From assembly GCF_019039255.1 (NCBI RefSeq), contig NZ_CP077062.1, forward strand, positions 4,526,001 to 4,590,000: 64,000 bases of DNA. Direction: 5' to 3'. This DNA is from Nocardioides panacis. Its GTDB lineage: Bacteria; Actinomycetota; Actinomycetes; Propionibacteriales; Nocardioidaceae. The notes beneath the pieces were generated by a model. It was not told the origin of the DNA. It saw only the letters and a list, made by a program, of their open reading frames with translations, and ran no database searches. Both the position numbers and the translations under genes were made by a program. Positions 28,092-37,121 of this stretch are shown in pieces (positions within the stretch are counted from its first letter, which is position 1; each line of letters begins with the position of its first letter).

Positions 28092-28122
28092 ACCGCAGGC
28101 CAGCCGGGGGCTGACCTGCGGT
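28092..28122 (-). terminator. terminator of tRNA-Phe
   Basis: Stem ACCGCAGG...CCTGCGGT extended by CAGCC/GGCTG across one mismatch, with a GGG loop, starting 10 bases beyond the 3' end of the tRNA gene on the same strand. Confidence 0.7.
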
Positions 28123-28131
28123 CGCTGCTTG

Positions 28132-28205
28132 TGGGCAGGGGCGGGGTCGAACCGCCGACCTTCCACTTTTCAGGCGGACGCTCGTACCAACTGAGCTACC
28201 TGCCC
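28132..28205 (-). tRNA. tRNA-Phe (GAA)
   Basis: Cloverleaf on the minus strand: acceptor stem GGGCAGG/CCTGCCC, D-arm GCTCAGTTGGTACGAGC, anticodon arm TCCGC-CTGAAAA-GTGGA with anticodon GAA, T-arm with GGTTCGACCCC, discriminator A. CCA is not encoded. Read by eye. Fold is complete. Confidence 0.95.
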
Positions 28206-28253
28206 AAGCGAGGCGAAACTCTACAACAGGCGTACGTCGATCCCGGAATCGGT

Positions 28254-30623
28254 TCAGCCCGCCGAGGCCACGTCGACCTCGGCCGCGGACCCGGCGTCTG
28301 CGCGGTTCCAGCGCTGGAGATAGGGCTCGAGGTCCTCGGGGGAGGCCGGCCGGGCGAACAGGTAGCCCTGCCCGAGCTGGCAGCCGAGGCCGCGCAGCGT
28401 GTCGGACTCGGCGGTCTGCTCGATGCCCTCGGCGACGACGAGGTAGCCGAGGCTCTCACCGAGGGAGAGCACCGCCTGCGCCACCGAGAGGTTGTCGCCG
28501 CCGCGGTCCACGCCGTCGACGAACGGGGCCGCGAGCTTCAGGATGTCGATGGGCAGCTGGGTGAGGTAGGCCAGCGAGGAGAACCCGGTGCCGAAGTCGT
28601 CGATGGCGATCCGGCAGCCGCGGCGGCGCAGCTCGTGCAGCACCTCGACGTCGGCGGCGCTGCCGATCAGCGAGGACTCGGTGAGCTCGAGCACCAGCAC
28701 CCGGTCCTGGCCGAGCGCCGCGACCGCCCGGGTGACGGCCTCGACGAAGCCGGGGTCGCGGAGCTGCTGGCCGGACACGTTGACGGCGATGTTCAGCTGG
28801 ATCCCGCGCTCCCGCCAGGCCCGGGCCTGGGCGGTCGCCTGGCGCAGGACGTAGCGCCCGAGCGGCCGGATCAGGCCGGTCTCCTCGGCCAGCTCGATGA
28901 AGTCCGGGGTGGGCACCACCGTCCCGTCGCGCCGGGTCCAGCGGACCAGCGCCTCGATGCCGTCGACGCGGCCGCTGTTCAGGTCCACGACCGGCTGGTA
29001 GACCACGTGCAGCTCGTCGTGGTCGATGGCAGCGCGCAGCTCGGACCGCAGGTCGATCCGGTCCAGTCGGCTGCGACGCATGGAGTCCTCGAACACCGCC
29101 AGCCGGGACTTGCCGGACTCCTTGGCGTGGTACATCGCGATGTCCGCGTTGCGGAGCAGGTCGTCCTTGTCCTCGGCGTCCCGGGAGTGCGCGATGCCGA
29201 GGCTGATGCCGAGGTCCAGCGTCGTACCGCCCGCGACGACCGGCTCGCGCGCCGCGGCCAGCAGCCGCTCGCCCAGCATCAGCAGGCCGTCGTCGCTGGG
29301 GTCGGGGACGAGGACGGCGAACTCGTCGCCGCCGAGCCGGGCCACGACGTCGTCGGTGCGCAGGTGCTCCTCGATCCGCCGGGCCAGCGCGACCAGGGCC
29401 AGGTCGCCGACGGCGTGCCCGAGGGAGTCGTTGATGTTCTTGAAGTCGTCGAGGTCGATGAACATCACCGCGCAGGTGCGGCCGTCGAGGGCCAGCGCCT
29501 GGTCGAGCCGCTCCTGGAACAGCCGGCGGTTGGCGAGCCCGGTCAGGGGGTCGTAGAGCGCGGTGTGCAGCAGCTCCTCGTGCAGCTGCTCGCGCTCGAA
29601 CAGCGCCTCGGTGAGCCGGGCGCTCAGCGCCTGGGACGCCTCGGCGGTGTTGCGGGACTGGCGCACCATCTCCGCGGTCCGGGCCACCCCGGCCACGGCG
29701 AGCAGCGTGGAGCCGGCCAGGACCACCGGCATGGCCTGCTCGATGGAGCCGCCGAGCAGGGCGAGCGCGGAGATCGCGATCGGCACCGAGAACGCGCCGA
29801 AGCCGACCAGGAACACCCGTATCCAGGTGATCCGCAGGTGGTCGCCCTGCCGGGCGGCGGCGAACTCGCGCATCGTCGGGTGCAGCGCCGCGGCGCCCAG
29901 GCAGGTCATCGGCAGGACCCAGAACGCGTCGCTGACGCTGCCCCACACGTAGCCGCCACTGGTGGCCGTCGTGGCGTACCAGAAGTCGGTGATCACGCTG
30001 GAGGCCAGCGCCGCGGACACCATCACGAACGGGAACTGCCGCGAGATCGACGAGGTGGTGATCCGGATCAGCACCACGATCAGCAGCAGGTCGTAGATCG
30101 GCCAGACCACGCCGGTCACCACGGAGTGGAAGGACAGCGTGGTGGTCAGGGTCGGGTCGACCTCGTAGTACCAGAACAGCGTGGCGCCGGCGATCGCCAT
30201 CGTGACGGCGTCGAGGATGCCGGCCCAGTCGCGGTCCGGGCCGCGCCGCGGGAGCGCCACGAGCCCGGCGACGACCAGCATCGTGTAGCCCAGCAGGTAC
30301 GTCGCGTCGATCAGCGTCACCGTGCGAGGGCTGACCGGGAGCGTGACGGTGAACAGGCCGGCCAGCACGCTGGCGCCGAGCGCCCAGGCGCACAGCGACC
30401 AGAACCGTCGGTTGAGCGGCCGGTGCCGGCGGATGCCGACCACGATGGAGACGATCGCGCCCACCGAGACCACCGTGAGGGCGGCCCCGGTGTACGCGGC
30501 GTCGCGGACCAGGGACACGCTCGCGGCCAGCAGCAGGCCGAGCGCGAGCAGCGTCCAGGCGGCGACCGGCCGGCGGGCAGGGGCCGCCGTCCGCTCCGCC
30601 TGGTGCGTGGGCGCGAGTGTCAT
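28254..30623 (-). CDS. membrane-bound GGDEF-EAL protein (cyclic di-GMP synthesis/breakdown)
   Basis: 789 residues. The N-terminal about 320 residues hold eight or so hydrophobic spans (a putative integral-membrane sensor). The GGDEF domain has the intact active motif GGDEF (431-435) preceded by YDPLTGLANRR. The EAL domain has GIEALVRW, NIAVNVSGQQL, LELTESS, IDDFGTGFSS, the ILKL lysine and AEGIEQ, so all usual catalytic residues are there. Both activities are therefore possible, and which dominates cannot be told. ATG at 30623. Divergent from a two-component system across 172 bases. Cyclic di-GMP represses development through BldD in Streptomyces, a possible but unproven link to bldC. Confidence 0.92.
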   Translation of the reverse strand: MTLAPTHQAERTAAPARRPVAAWTLLALGLLLAASVSLVRDAAYTGAALTVVSVGAIVSIVVGIRRHRPLNRRFWSLCAWALGASVLAGLFTVTLPVSPRTVTLIDATYLLGYTMLVVAGLVALPRRGPDRDWAGILDAVTMAIAGATLFWYYEVDPTLTTTLSFHSVVTGVVWPIYDLLLIVVLIRITTSSISRQFPFVMVSAALASSVITDFWYATTATSGGYVWGSVSDAFWVLPMTCLGAAALHPTMREFAAARQGDHLRITWIRVFLVGFGAFSVPIAISALALLGGSIEQAMPVVLAGSTLLAVAGVARTAEMVRQSRNTAEASQALSARLTEALFEREQLHEELLHTALYDPLTGLANRRLFQERLDQALALDGRTCAVMFIDLDDFKNINDSLGHAVGDLALVALARRIEEHLRTDDVVARLGGDEFAVLVPDPSDDGLLMLGERLLAAAREPVVAGGTTLDLGISLGIAHSRDAEDKDDLLRNADIAMYHAKESGKSRLAVFEDSMRRSRLDRIDLRSELRAAIDHDELHVVYQPVVDLNSGRVDGIEALVRWTRRDGTVVPTPDFIELAEETGLIRPLGRYVLRQATAQARAWRERGIQLNIAVNVSGQQLRDPGFVEAVTRAVAALGQDRVLVLELTESSLIGSAADVEVLHELRRRGCRIAIDDFGTGFSSLAYLTQLPIDILKLAAPFVDGVDRGGDNLSVAQAVLSLGESLGYLVVAEGIEQTAESDTLRGLGCQLGQGYLFARPASPEDLEPYLQRWNRADAGSAAEVDVASAG

Positions 30624-30795
30624 GGGTCCGTTTCGTCGGGTAGTGGTGTCCTAGGACTATCGACCCTGGGTGGTTTCGCATGAAAGACGCCCCGGAATCG
30701 TCGCGATCGGTCTAGACCACCCGCGGACCCAGGGCGTCCGCGGACTAGCCCGTTCGAGCCTTTCCCGGGCCCGCGCGGCGGCGCACGATCGAGAG

Positions 30796-31477
30796 ATGGA
30801 CAGCCTGCTCCTGGTGGACGACGAGGTCGCCTTCGCCCGCACGCTGGCGGAGGGCATGGCCGACCGCGGGTTCGACGTGCACCTCGCCCACGACGGGTTC
30901 GAGGGTTACCGGCAGGCCAAGCAGCCCGGCTTCGACGTGGTCGTCCTCGACATCATGCTGCCCCGGATGTCCGGGGTGGAGGTCTGCCGACGGCTGCGCA
31001 CCGAGGACGTCACGACGCCGATCCTGATGCTCACCGCGCGCGAGGGCGACTCGGACGAGGCGGACTCGCTGGACTCGGGGGCGGACGACTACCTGCGCAA
31101 GCCGTTCTCCTTCCAGGTGCTGGTCGCCCGGTGCCGCGCCCTCGTGAGGCGAGGGGGGGCGGGAGGGCTGGTCCGAGCTGATCGCCGGTGACCTCGTGCT
31201 CGAGCCCGCACGGCGCGAGGTCCGGCTGGGACGGAGCGAGCCCGTCCACCTGAGCCGTCGGGAGTCCGCGCTGCTCGAGTACCTCATCCGGACCGGCGGT
31301 GACGTGCGGTCCAAGGAGGAGATCCTCGAGAACGTGTGGGGCGACGTCCAGGATCCCGGGGCGAACCTGGTCGAGGTGTACATCGGGTACCTCAGGCGGA
31401 AGCTCGACCCGCCGGGCGCCGACAGCCTGATCCGCACGCACCGCGGGCAGGGCTACCGGCTGGTGGTCCCTTCGTGA
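30796..31477 (+). CDS. OmpR/PhoB-type response regulator, one frameshift
   Basis: Corrected length 226 residues. Receiver (1-120) with LLVDDE, phospho-acceptor Asp in VVLDIMLPRMSG and LRKPF. Winged-helix DNA-binding domain (about 135-225) with LSRRESALLEYLI and THRGQGYRLV. The two halves lie in different frames, separated by the seven-G run at 31153-31159. Removing one G gives VRRGGREGWSELIAGDLVLE and restores the domain. The downstream kinase overlaps by GTGA, so this is a classical two-component pair. Targets unknown. ATG at 30796 follows a GAGAG-type site. Confidence 0.9.
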
Positions 31478-32899
31478 GCCGGCGGGGCCGCCCTCGCCGC
31501 GAGCCGTCGATGCGCTGGCGCATGGTCGTGGTGGCGACCTCGCTCGTCGCCGTGGTGGTCGCCCTCACCGGGGTGCTCGTCGGCATCGCCATCCGCGAGG
31601 AGCTGGTCGACAACGCCGACGAGGTGGCCCTGGCGCGGGCCGAGCAGCTCTCGGAGCTCGCGGCCCGCGGCGTGCTCCCCGCGGGGATCGCGCGGGCGGA
31701 CGAGTTCGAGGCCGCCGTACAGGTGGTTCGCGCGGGCCGGGTGATCAGCTCCACGTCGAACGCGCCCGGCACCGACTTCTTCCACCTGCCCGCGCAGCCC
31801 GTCGGTGAGGAGGACGTGACCCCGGTGGGCTACCTGCCGATCGACGACGACGGGCCCTACCGGGTGGCTGCAGTGGGGATCGCGACGCCCCGGGGGGACG
31901 CCACGGTGTACGTCGCGGTCGACGTCGAGGACATCGGCGAGTTCCTGGCGACGCTGGCCCGCAAGGGGGGCCGTCGGGCTGACGGTCCTGCTCGCCGTGT
32001 TCGCCTGCGCGCTCTGGCTGGTCGTCGGGCGGACGATCGGCTCGGTGGAGGCGATCCGCCGGCGCGCGGAGCTGATCACCGGGCGACGGCTGGACGAGCG
32101 CGTCCCGGAGCCGACCACGCAGGACGAGATCTTCCGTCTGGCCCGCACGCTCAACGGCATGCTCAGCCGGTTGGAGCGCAGCGCGAAGCGGCAGGAGCGC
32201 TTCGTCGCCGACGCCGCGCACGAGCTCAGGACCCCGCTGACGACGCTGCGCACGCGGCTCGAGACCGCGATGCTGCGCGGCGGCGGCGACGGCGACCCGG
32301 ACCCGGCGCTGCTGTCGGAGCTGTGGAGCCAGACGGTGCGGATGGGCTCGCTGGTCGACCAGCTGCTGCTGCTCGCGCGCAGCGACGCCGGGACGCTCCC
32401 GCACCTCGACCAGCCGGTGGACCTCGAGGACGTGCTGCACGACGTCGTGACGTCCACCCCGTCGGACGGGGTGTCCGTCCGGACCGGGCACGTGGAGCCC
32501 GTGCAGGTGCGGGGCAACGCGGCGCTGCTCGAGCTGGTGGTGCGCAACCTGGTGGAGAACGCGGTGCGGCACGCGACCAGCACGGTGGACCTGTCGTCCA
32601 GCTCGGACGGCACGACCGCGGTGCTCACGGTGGACGACGACGGACCGGGCGTCGCGCCCACGGACCGCGCGGACGTGTTCCATCGGTTCGTCCGGCTCGA
32701 CACCTCCCGGGACCGCTCCCGAGGAGGTGTCGGTCTGGGCCTGGCCATCGTGGCCGAGATCGTCCGGATCCACTCCGGGTCGGTGCAGGTGACCGACTCG
32801 CCGGCCGGCGGCGCGAGGTTCACCGTCCGGCTCCCCGCCGGGCGGCCACCCGCCGAGCACGACGCACCTGCGCCCCAGCGGGTCACCTCGCTCCGCTGA
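31474..32899 (+). CDS. two-component sensor histidine kinase, one frameshift
   Basis: Corrected length 474 residues. TM1 (VVVATSLVAVVVALTGVLVG), an extracytoplasmic region of about 130 residues, TM2 (LTVLLAVFACALWLVV), HAMP, HisKA with VADAAHELRTPL, and HATPase with NLVENAVRHA, DDDGPGV and GGVGLGLAIV. GTG at 31474 overlaps the regulator stop (GTGA). The frame breaks at 31965-31970, where six Gs should be five. The corrected sequence reads LARKGAVGLTVLL, directly into TM2. The break lies exactly between sensor and kinase halves, but this looks like a homopolymer error rather than two genes. Confidence 0.9.
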
Positions 32900-32924
32900 C
32901 CCGGCGCCTCCGGCGGCGAAAGCA

Positions 32925-32979
32925 CCGTCGACCCGGCGACTCTGGCGGCGGGGCGCCGCCAGACCCGCCGGGTCGACGG
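32925..32979. terminator. long bidirectional hairpin terminator
   Basis: Nested inverted repeat of about 24 base pairs with small mismatches (outer CCGTCGACCCGGCG / CGCCGGGTCGACGG, inner TCTGGCGGC / GCCGCCAGA) between the stops of the sensor kinase (+) and ino1 (-). Further partial copies of the CCGGCGCC-type motif flank it on both sides (32900-33004). Confidence 0.75.
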
Positions 32980-33004
32980 GCCGGGCGCCGCCAGACGCGC
33001 CGGG

Positions 33005-34084
33005 TCAGCGGTCGACGTCGCCGCGGATGAAGGCTTCGAGTGCGAGCCGGCCTTGGTCGTCGGCCATCTGCACGGGTGGGGACTTCATCAGGTAGGTCGA
33101 GGCGGACAGGATGGGTCCGCCGATGCCGCGGTCCAGGGCGATCTTGGCGGCGCGGACGGCGTCGATGATGATGCCGGCGCTGTTGGGGGAGTCCCAGACC
33201 TCGAGCTTGTACTCCAGGTTGAGGGGGACGTCGCCGAACGCGCGGCCCTCGAGGCGGACGTAGGCCCACTTGCGGTCGTCGAGCCAGGCGACGTAGTCGG
33301 AGGGGCCGATGTGCACGTTGCGGGCGCCCATGTCGTGGGTCATGTTGGAGGTGACGGCCTGGGTCTTGGAGATCTTCTTGGACTCCAGGCGGTCGCGTTC
33401 GAGCATGTTCTTGAAGTCCATGTTGCCGCCGACGTTGAGCTGGTAGGTGCGGTCCAGGACCACGCCGCGGTCCTCGAAGAGCTTGGCCATCACCCGGTGG
33501 GTGATGGTGGCGCCGACCTGGGACTTGATGTCGTCGCCGACGATGGGGATGCCGGCGTCGGTGAACTTCTGGGCCCACACGGGGTCCGAGGCGATGAACA
33601 CCGGCAGGGCGTTGACGAAGGCGACGCCGGCGTCGATGGCGCACTGGGCGTAGAACTTGTCGGCCTGCTCGGAGCCGACCGGGAGGTAGGCGACCAGGAC
33701 GTCGACCTGCTGCTCCTTGAGGACCGCGACGACGTCGACGGGGTCGGCGTCGGACTCCTCGATGGTCTCGCGGTAGTACTTGCCGAGCCCGTCGTAGGTG
33801 GGGCCGCGTTGCACGCTGACACCCAGCGGTGGGACGTCGGCGATCTTGATGGTGTTGTTCTCGGAGTTGTTGATCGCCTCGGACAGGTCGAAGCCGACCT
33901 TCTTGGCGTCCACGTCGAAGGCGGCCACGAACTCCACGTCGGAGACGTGGTAGTCGCCGAACTTGACGTGCATCAGCCCGGGCACCGCAGCGCTCGGGTC
34001 GGCGTCGCGGTAGTACTCGACGCCCTGGACCAGGGAGCTCGCGCAGTTGCCGACCCCCACGACGGCCAGTCGGAGCAGACCCAT
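33005..34084 (-). CDS. ino1: myo-inositol-1-phosphate synthase
   Basis: 359 residues from ATG 34084 (a GTG at 34093 would add three residues, and both have a plausible GAGG site). Converts glucose-6-phosphate to inositol-1-phosphate, the precursor of phosphatidylinositol, lipomannan-type glycolipids and mycothiol in actinobacteria. Motifs: NAD-binding [76 protein letters not shown]. It closely follows the mycobacterial enzyme. Transcribed away from the glycosyltransferase/kinase cluster across a 374-base gap. The proximity raises the question whether inositol is a substrate of that cluster (inference only). Confidence 0.95.
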   Translation of the reverse strand: MGLLRLAVVGVGNCASSLVQGVEYYRDADPSAAVPGLMHVKFGDYHVSDVEFVAAFDVDAKKVGFDLSEAINNSENNTIKIADVPPLGVSVQRGPTYDGLGKYYRETIEESDADPVDVVAVLKEQQVDVLVAYLPVGSEQADKFYAQCAIDAGVAFVNALPVFIASDPVWAQKFTDAGIPIVGDDIKSQVGATITHRVMAKLFEDRGVVLDRTYQLNVGGNMDFKNMLERDRLESKKISKTQAVTSNMTHDMGARNVHIGPSDYVAWLDDRKWAYVRLEGRAFGDVPLNLEYKLEVWDSPNSAGIIIDAVRAAKIALDRGIGGPILSASTYLMKSPPVQMADDQGRLALEAFIRGDVDR

Positions 34085-34093
34085 CTTCGCCAC

Positions 34094-34458
34094 CTCTTCC
34101 CTCGATTCCGAAGAGGGCGGAATGAGTCACGGGCCGGGCAGACGGCTGTTGGGATGAGGGAGACCCTATCCCCGACGGGCTCCACGAGTCAGAGCCCAGA
34201 CAGACCATCCACCGGGCCCGGACAGTCCGAGCGGACCATCCCATCAGGCCATGGGCGGTGGTAGGTCCCAGGGTGAAAGTTAAGAAGAGGGCGGAAAATT
34301 CACAGGCTGTAGGCGAGACGTTCGCCCGCTGCCCAGCCAGCGTTCAACCGGAAACCACTCGTTCGCCTTGAGTCGGGGGGGGCAACCCACATGACGCGAA
34401 CTCTTCTCAGCGTTCCTACGCCTGCCAGGGGTCATCATCCTCGGACAGGCGGTCACTG
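34094..34458. other. divergent intergenic region (365 bp) before the glycosyltransferase cluster
   Basis: No gene of family character is seen. It must carry the promoters of ino1 and of the long plus-strand cluster. The segment near 34270-34310 is clearly AT-richer than its surroundings and is a likely promoter area, but no convincing hexamer pair stands out. An eight-G run lies just before a possible 22-codon leader ORF at 34391. Confidence 0.5.
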
Positions 34459-34459
34459 A
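34391..34459 (+). CDS. possible 22-residue leader peptide
   Basis: ATG at 34391 opens a 22-codon frame (MTRTLLSVPTPARGHHPRTG...) whose TGA shares its last base with the ATG of the glycosyltransferase (TGATG), the same junction used twice elsewhere in this window. A G-rich stretch precedes it. Translational coupling would make sense, but an ORF this short can arise by chance and there is no homology to lean on. Confidence 0.2.
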   Translation: MTRTLLSVPTPARGHHPRTGGH

Positions 34460-35732
34460 TGCGCACCGATCCTTCCGAGCCGCGCCTGCTGATCTACTCG
34501 CAGGACGGGCTCGGCCTGGGGCACCTGCGCCGGACGACCCTGCTCGCAGGGGAGTTCCTGGCCACACGGCCGGGGGGGCAGCGTGCTGACGATCTCGGAC
34601 TCCCCCGCTCGGCCAGTTCTTCACCGCCGCCGCGGGGCACGACTACCTCAAGCTGCCGTCGATCCGGAAGGTGCGGCCGGGCCACTGGGCACCGGTCTCG
34701 CTGTCCGCGCCGTTCCAGGACGTGCTGGCGCTCCGCAAGGAGACCATCCGCAGCGTCGCGTCGAGCTTCGTGCCGGACGTGGTGCTCGTGGACCACATGC
34801 CGCACGGGGCGATGGGCGAGCTCGTCCCGACCCTCCAGGCACTGTCGGAGACGCCGGCGCGGATGGTGCTCGGGCTGCGCGACATCCTGGACGCGCCGGC
34901 CACCGTCCGCCGCCGCTGGCGGCTGGAGGGAGCGCTCGAGGCCCTCGAGAGCTACTTCGACGAGGTGCTGGTCTACGGCTCGGAGGACGTCTTCGACGTC
35001 GCGGGGCAGTACGCCTGGCCCACCAGCATCCGGGACCGGCTCCGCTACTGCGGCTACGTCTGCGCCCCGGCCCCGGCTCCGCTGGCCGACACGGTGCGGC
35101 GGCTGCACCTGGCCGACCATCCGGACGCCCAGCTCCTGGTGGCGATGGCCGGCGGCGGTGCGGACGGGTTCGAGCTGTTCGACGCGCTGCTGCGGGCCCT
35201 CCCGGCCGTCGCGGAGGAGCAGCCCTGCGTCCTGGTCCTCGTCACCGGTCCCTTCCTCCCCGAGGAGGAACGCGCGCGCCTGGAGCGGCTCGCCGTCGGG
35301 CTGCCGGTGCACATCCTTCACCAGGTCGACGACTCCCTGAGCTACCTGAGCGCGGCCGACCTGGTGATCGCGATGGCGGGCTACAACACCACCTCGGAGA
35401 TCCTGAGCACGGGTGCCCGGGCCCTGCTCGTGCCCCGGAAGGGACCCAGCGCCGAGCAGCAGATGCGGGCCAGCCGCTTCGCTGAGCGAGGGTGGGTGAA
35501 GTGGCTTCCCCCGGCCGAGCTGTCGAGCACCACCCTGGCGGCCGCGGTCCTGGACGCCCTGGACCGGCCGGTCGGCTGCGCGGGTCGTCCCCCGGACCTG
35601 CTGGGCCGCCAGCGTGCCGCGCGCCACCTGCTCAACGGCGGTGCCCAGGAGGACACGGACGCAGCGGTGCTGTCCGCGACCGGGTCCGACGACCTTCTCG
35701 GGGTGGGCCCGCAGCTGCTCGGCAAGGTCTGA
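34459..35732 (+). CDS. GT-B fold glycosyltransferase (MurG/GT28-like), two frameshifts
   Basis: Corrected length 423 residues. N-terminus RLLIYSQDGLGLGHLRRT is the glycine-rich acceptor loop of MurG/GT28-like enzymes. Later VTGPFLP, HQVDDSLSYLSAADLVIAM and GYNTTSEIL...ALLVPRKG form the nucleotide-sugar binding half. Two +1 errors near the start (seven-G run at 34572-34578 and five-C run at 34602-34606) split the frame. Removing one base from each gives VLTISDSPLGQFFTAAAGHD. First gene of a co-directional cluster with kinase-fold proteins and an exporter. The next start is 2 bases away. Donor and acceptor unknown. Confidence 0.8.
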
Positions 35733-35734
35733 CC

Positions 35735-37121
35735 GTGGAGCTGTCGGAACGCCCCAGGAGCGCGGGGCCGGCCGCGCTCGGCCCGCTGCTGGGGGGGGAC
35801 CCTCGGGCAGGACCCGGTACGTCGCCTGTGCGCGGACCCGCTCGGGCACGGCGTGGGCGAGCTGCTCGGCGAGTGCCTGTCGGACGCCGGGGCCTGGCGG
35901 CTGGACCTGCTGCAGTCGAAGTTCAAGCCGGGCCGCAAGCTGACCGCCTACTACCGCCTGGCGCCCGCCCGGCCCTCCCCGCCGACCGCCGGCGAGGACG
36001 GGGTCCGCGCCCGGCACCTGGCCGTCACCTGGTCCGTGGACCGGCAGCCGGCGGCGTCCGCGATGCCCGGGACCGGGCGTCCCCAGCCACCCTTCGAGCG
36101 GCTGGTCACGGCCTCCGAGGACGGCCGGATCGTCGTCCGCATCTGCCCCGACGACCCGGCGATGCCGCAGCTGCCGCGGCTGGCCGACCCCGGCCACCTC
36201 GCCGGCCTGGTCGCGGACCTGTGCGGGCGCCGCTTCGCCACCCGGCAGCTCACGGTCGACACCGTGCGGTACCGGCCCGGGCAACGTCACGTCGAGCGGG
36301 TCCGGCTCGACGGCCACCCGTGGATGTACGTGAAGACGGACCGGGACTGCTCCGGTGCGCGCGCCGTCGCCGTCGCGACGTACCTGCGCGACCTCGTCGG
36401 CCAGCACCCCGTGCACGCAGCGGTCGCGCTGCCGCTGGGGTACGTCGCCGAGGACGCCGCGGCCCTCTGGTGGAACGTGCCCGGGGTGCCGCTGTCGACG
36501 CGGCTGCGGGCGCCCCGCGCGGACGGATCGGTGCGGGCGGTCGCCCAGGCCGGCCGGGTGCTCAGGGTGCTGCACGAGAGCCCGACCGGGCCCGAGTCGT
36601 TGCGGGACAGGGGCGGGCCGGAGGCGGTGCACGTCGAGGCGGAGGAGACGCTCCGGGCCGGCGAGCACGTGCGGGCGCTGCTCCCGGACGTCGGCCCGGC
36701 CTACGAGGACGCCGTCGAGCAAGTGGTCGAGGAGCTGGACCGGATGCCGGGGGAGGCCGCGGTCGTCAGCCACGGCGACTTCAAGTCGGACAACCTCGTC
36801 GTCGGCGACGACCGGCTCACGGTCCTCGACCTTGACCGGGCGGCGTGGGCGGACCCGGCGAGGGACCTCGGCAAGCTCCTGGCGGACCTGCACTGGTGGT
36901 GCCCCGACCCGTCCGCCGCCACCGTCCTCGGCAGGTCGTTCCGCGAGGGGTACGGCGCCTGCGACCCGGCCCGGTGGGGCCGGGCCCGGCTCTGGACGGC
37001 GCTGTTCCGGCTCCGGATGACCGCGCGCCGCCTCCCGGTGCACGACGTCGACTGGGCCGACCGGGCCCGCGGCGGGGTCGCCGACGTCGTCGAGGGCCTG
37101 CGGGCGTCGCGAGGCTCCTGA
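35735..37121 (+). CDS. APH/maltokinase-fold phosphotransferase, one frameshift
   Basis: Corrected length 461 residues. The kinase core is intact: His346 and Asp348 in HGDFKSDNLVV and the DxD of VLDLDRAAWADP. The N-terminal half carries two signatures shared with its neighbours, MPQLPRLADP and VRYRPGQR, followed by a Lys (MYVKTD) that could contact ATP. These proteins transfer phosphate to sugars, choline, aminoglycosides and similar small hydroxyl compounds. The frame breaks in the eight-G run at 35791-35798 (should be seven). The GTG at 35735 is 2 bases after the glycosyltransferase stop. It is the only copy with a canonical Asn after HGD. Acceptor unknown. Confidence 0.75.

Noticed and set aside
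26619-30683. 1354-codon open frame on the plus strand
   Set aside because: Its translation is composed of Gln/Arg/Gly/His-rich low-complexity sequence and it is antisense to the MFS sugar porter, tRNA-Phe and the GGDEF-EAL gene. A GC-bias shadow.
31474-32899. Split sensor kinase (separate sensor and kinase genes)
   Set aside because: A single +1 in a six-G run explains the break, the corrected frame runs through TM2, and there is no ribosome-binding site for a second start.
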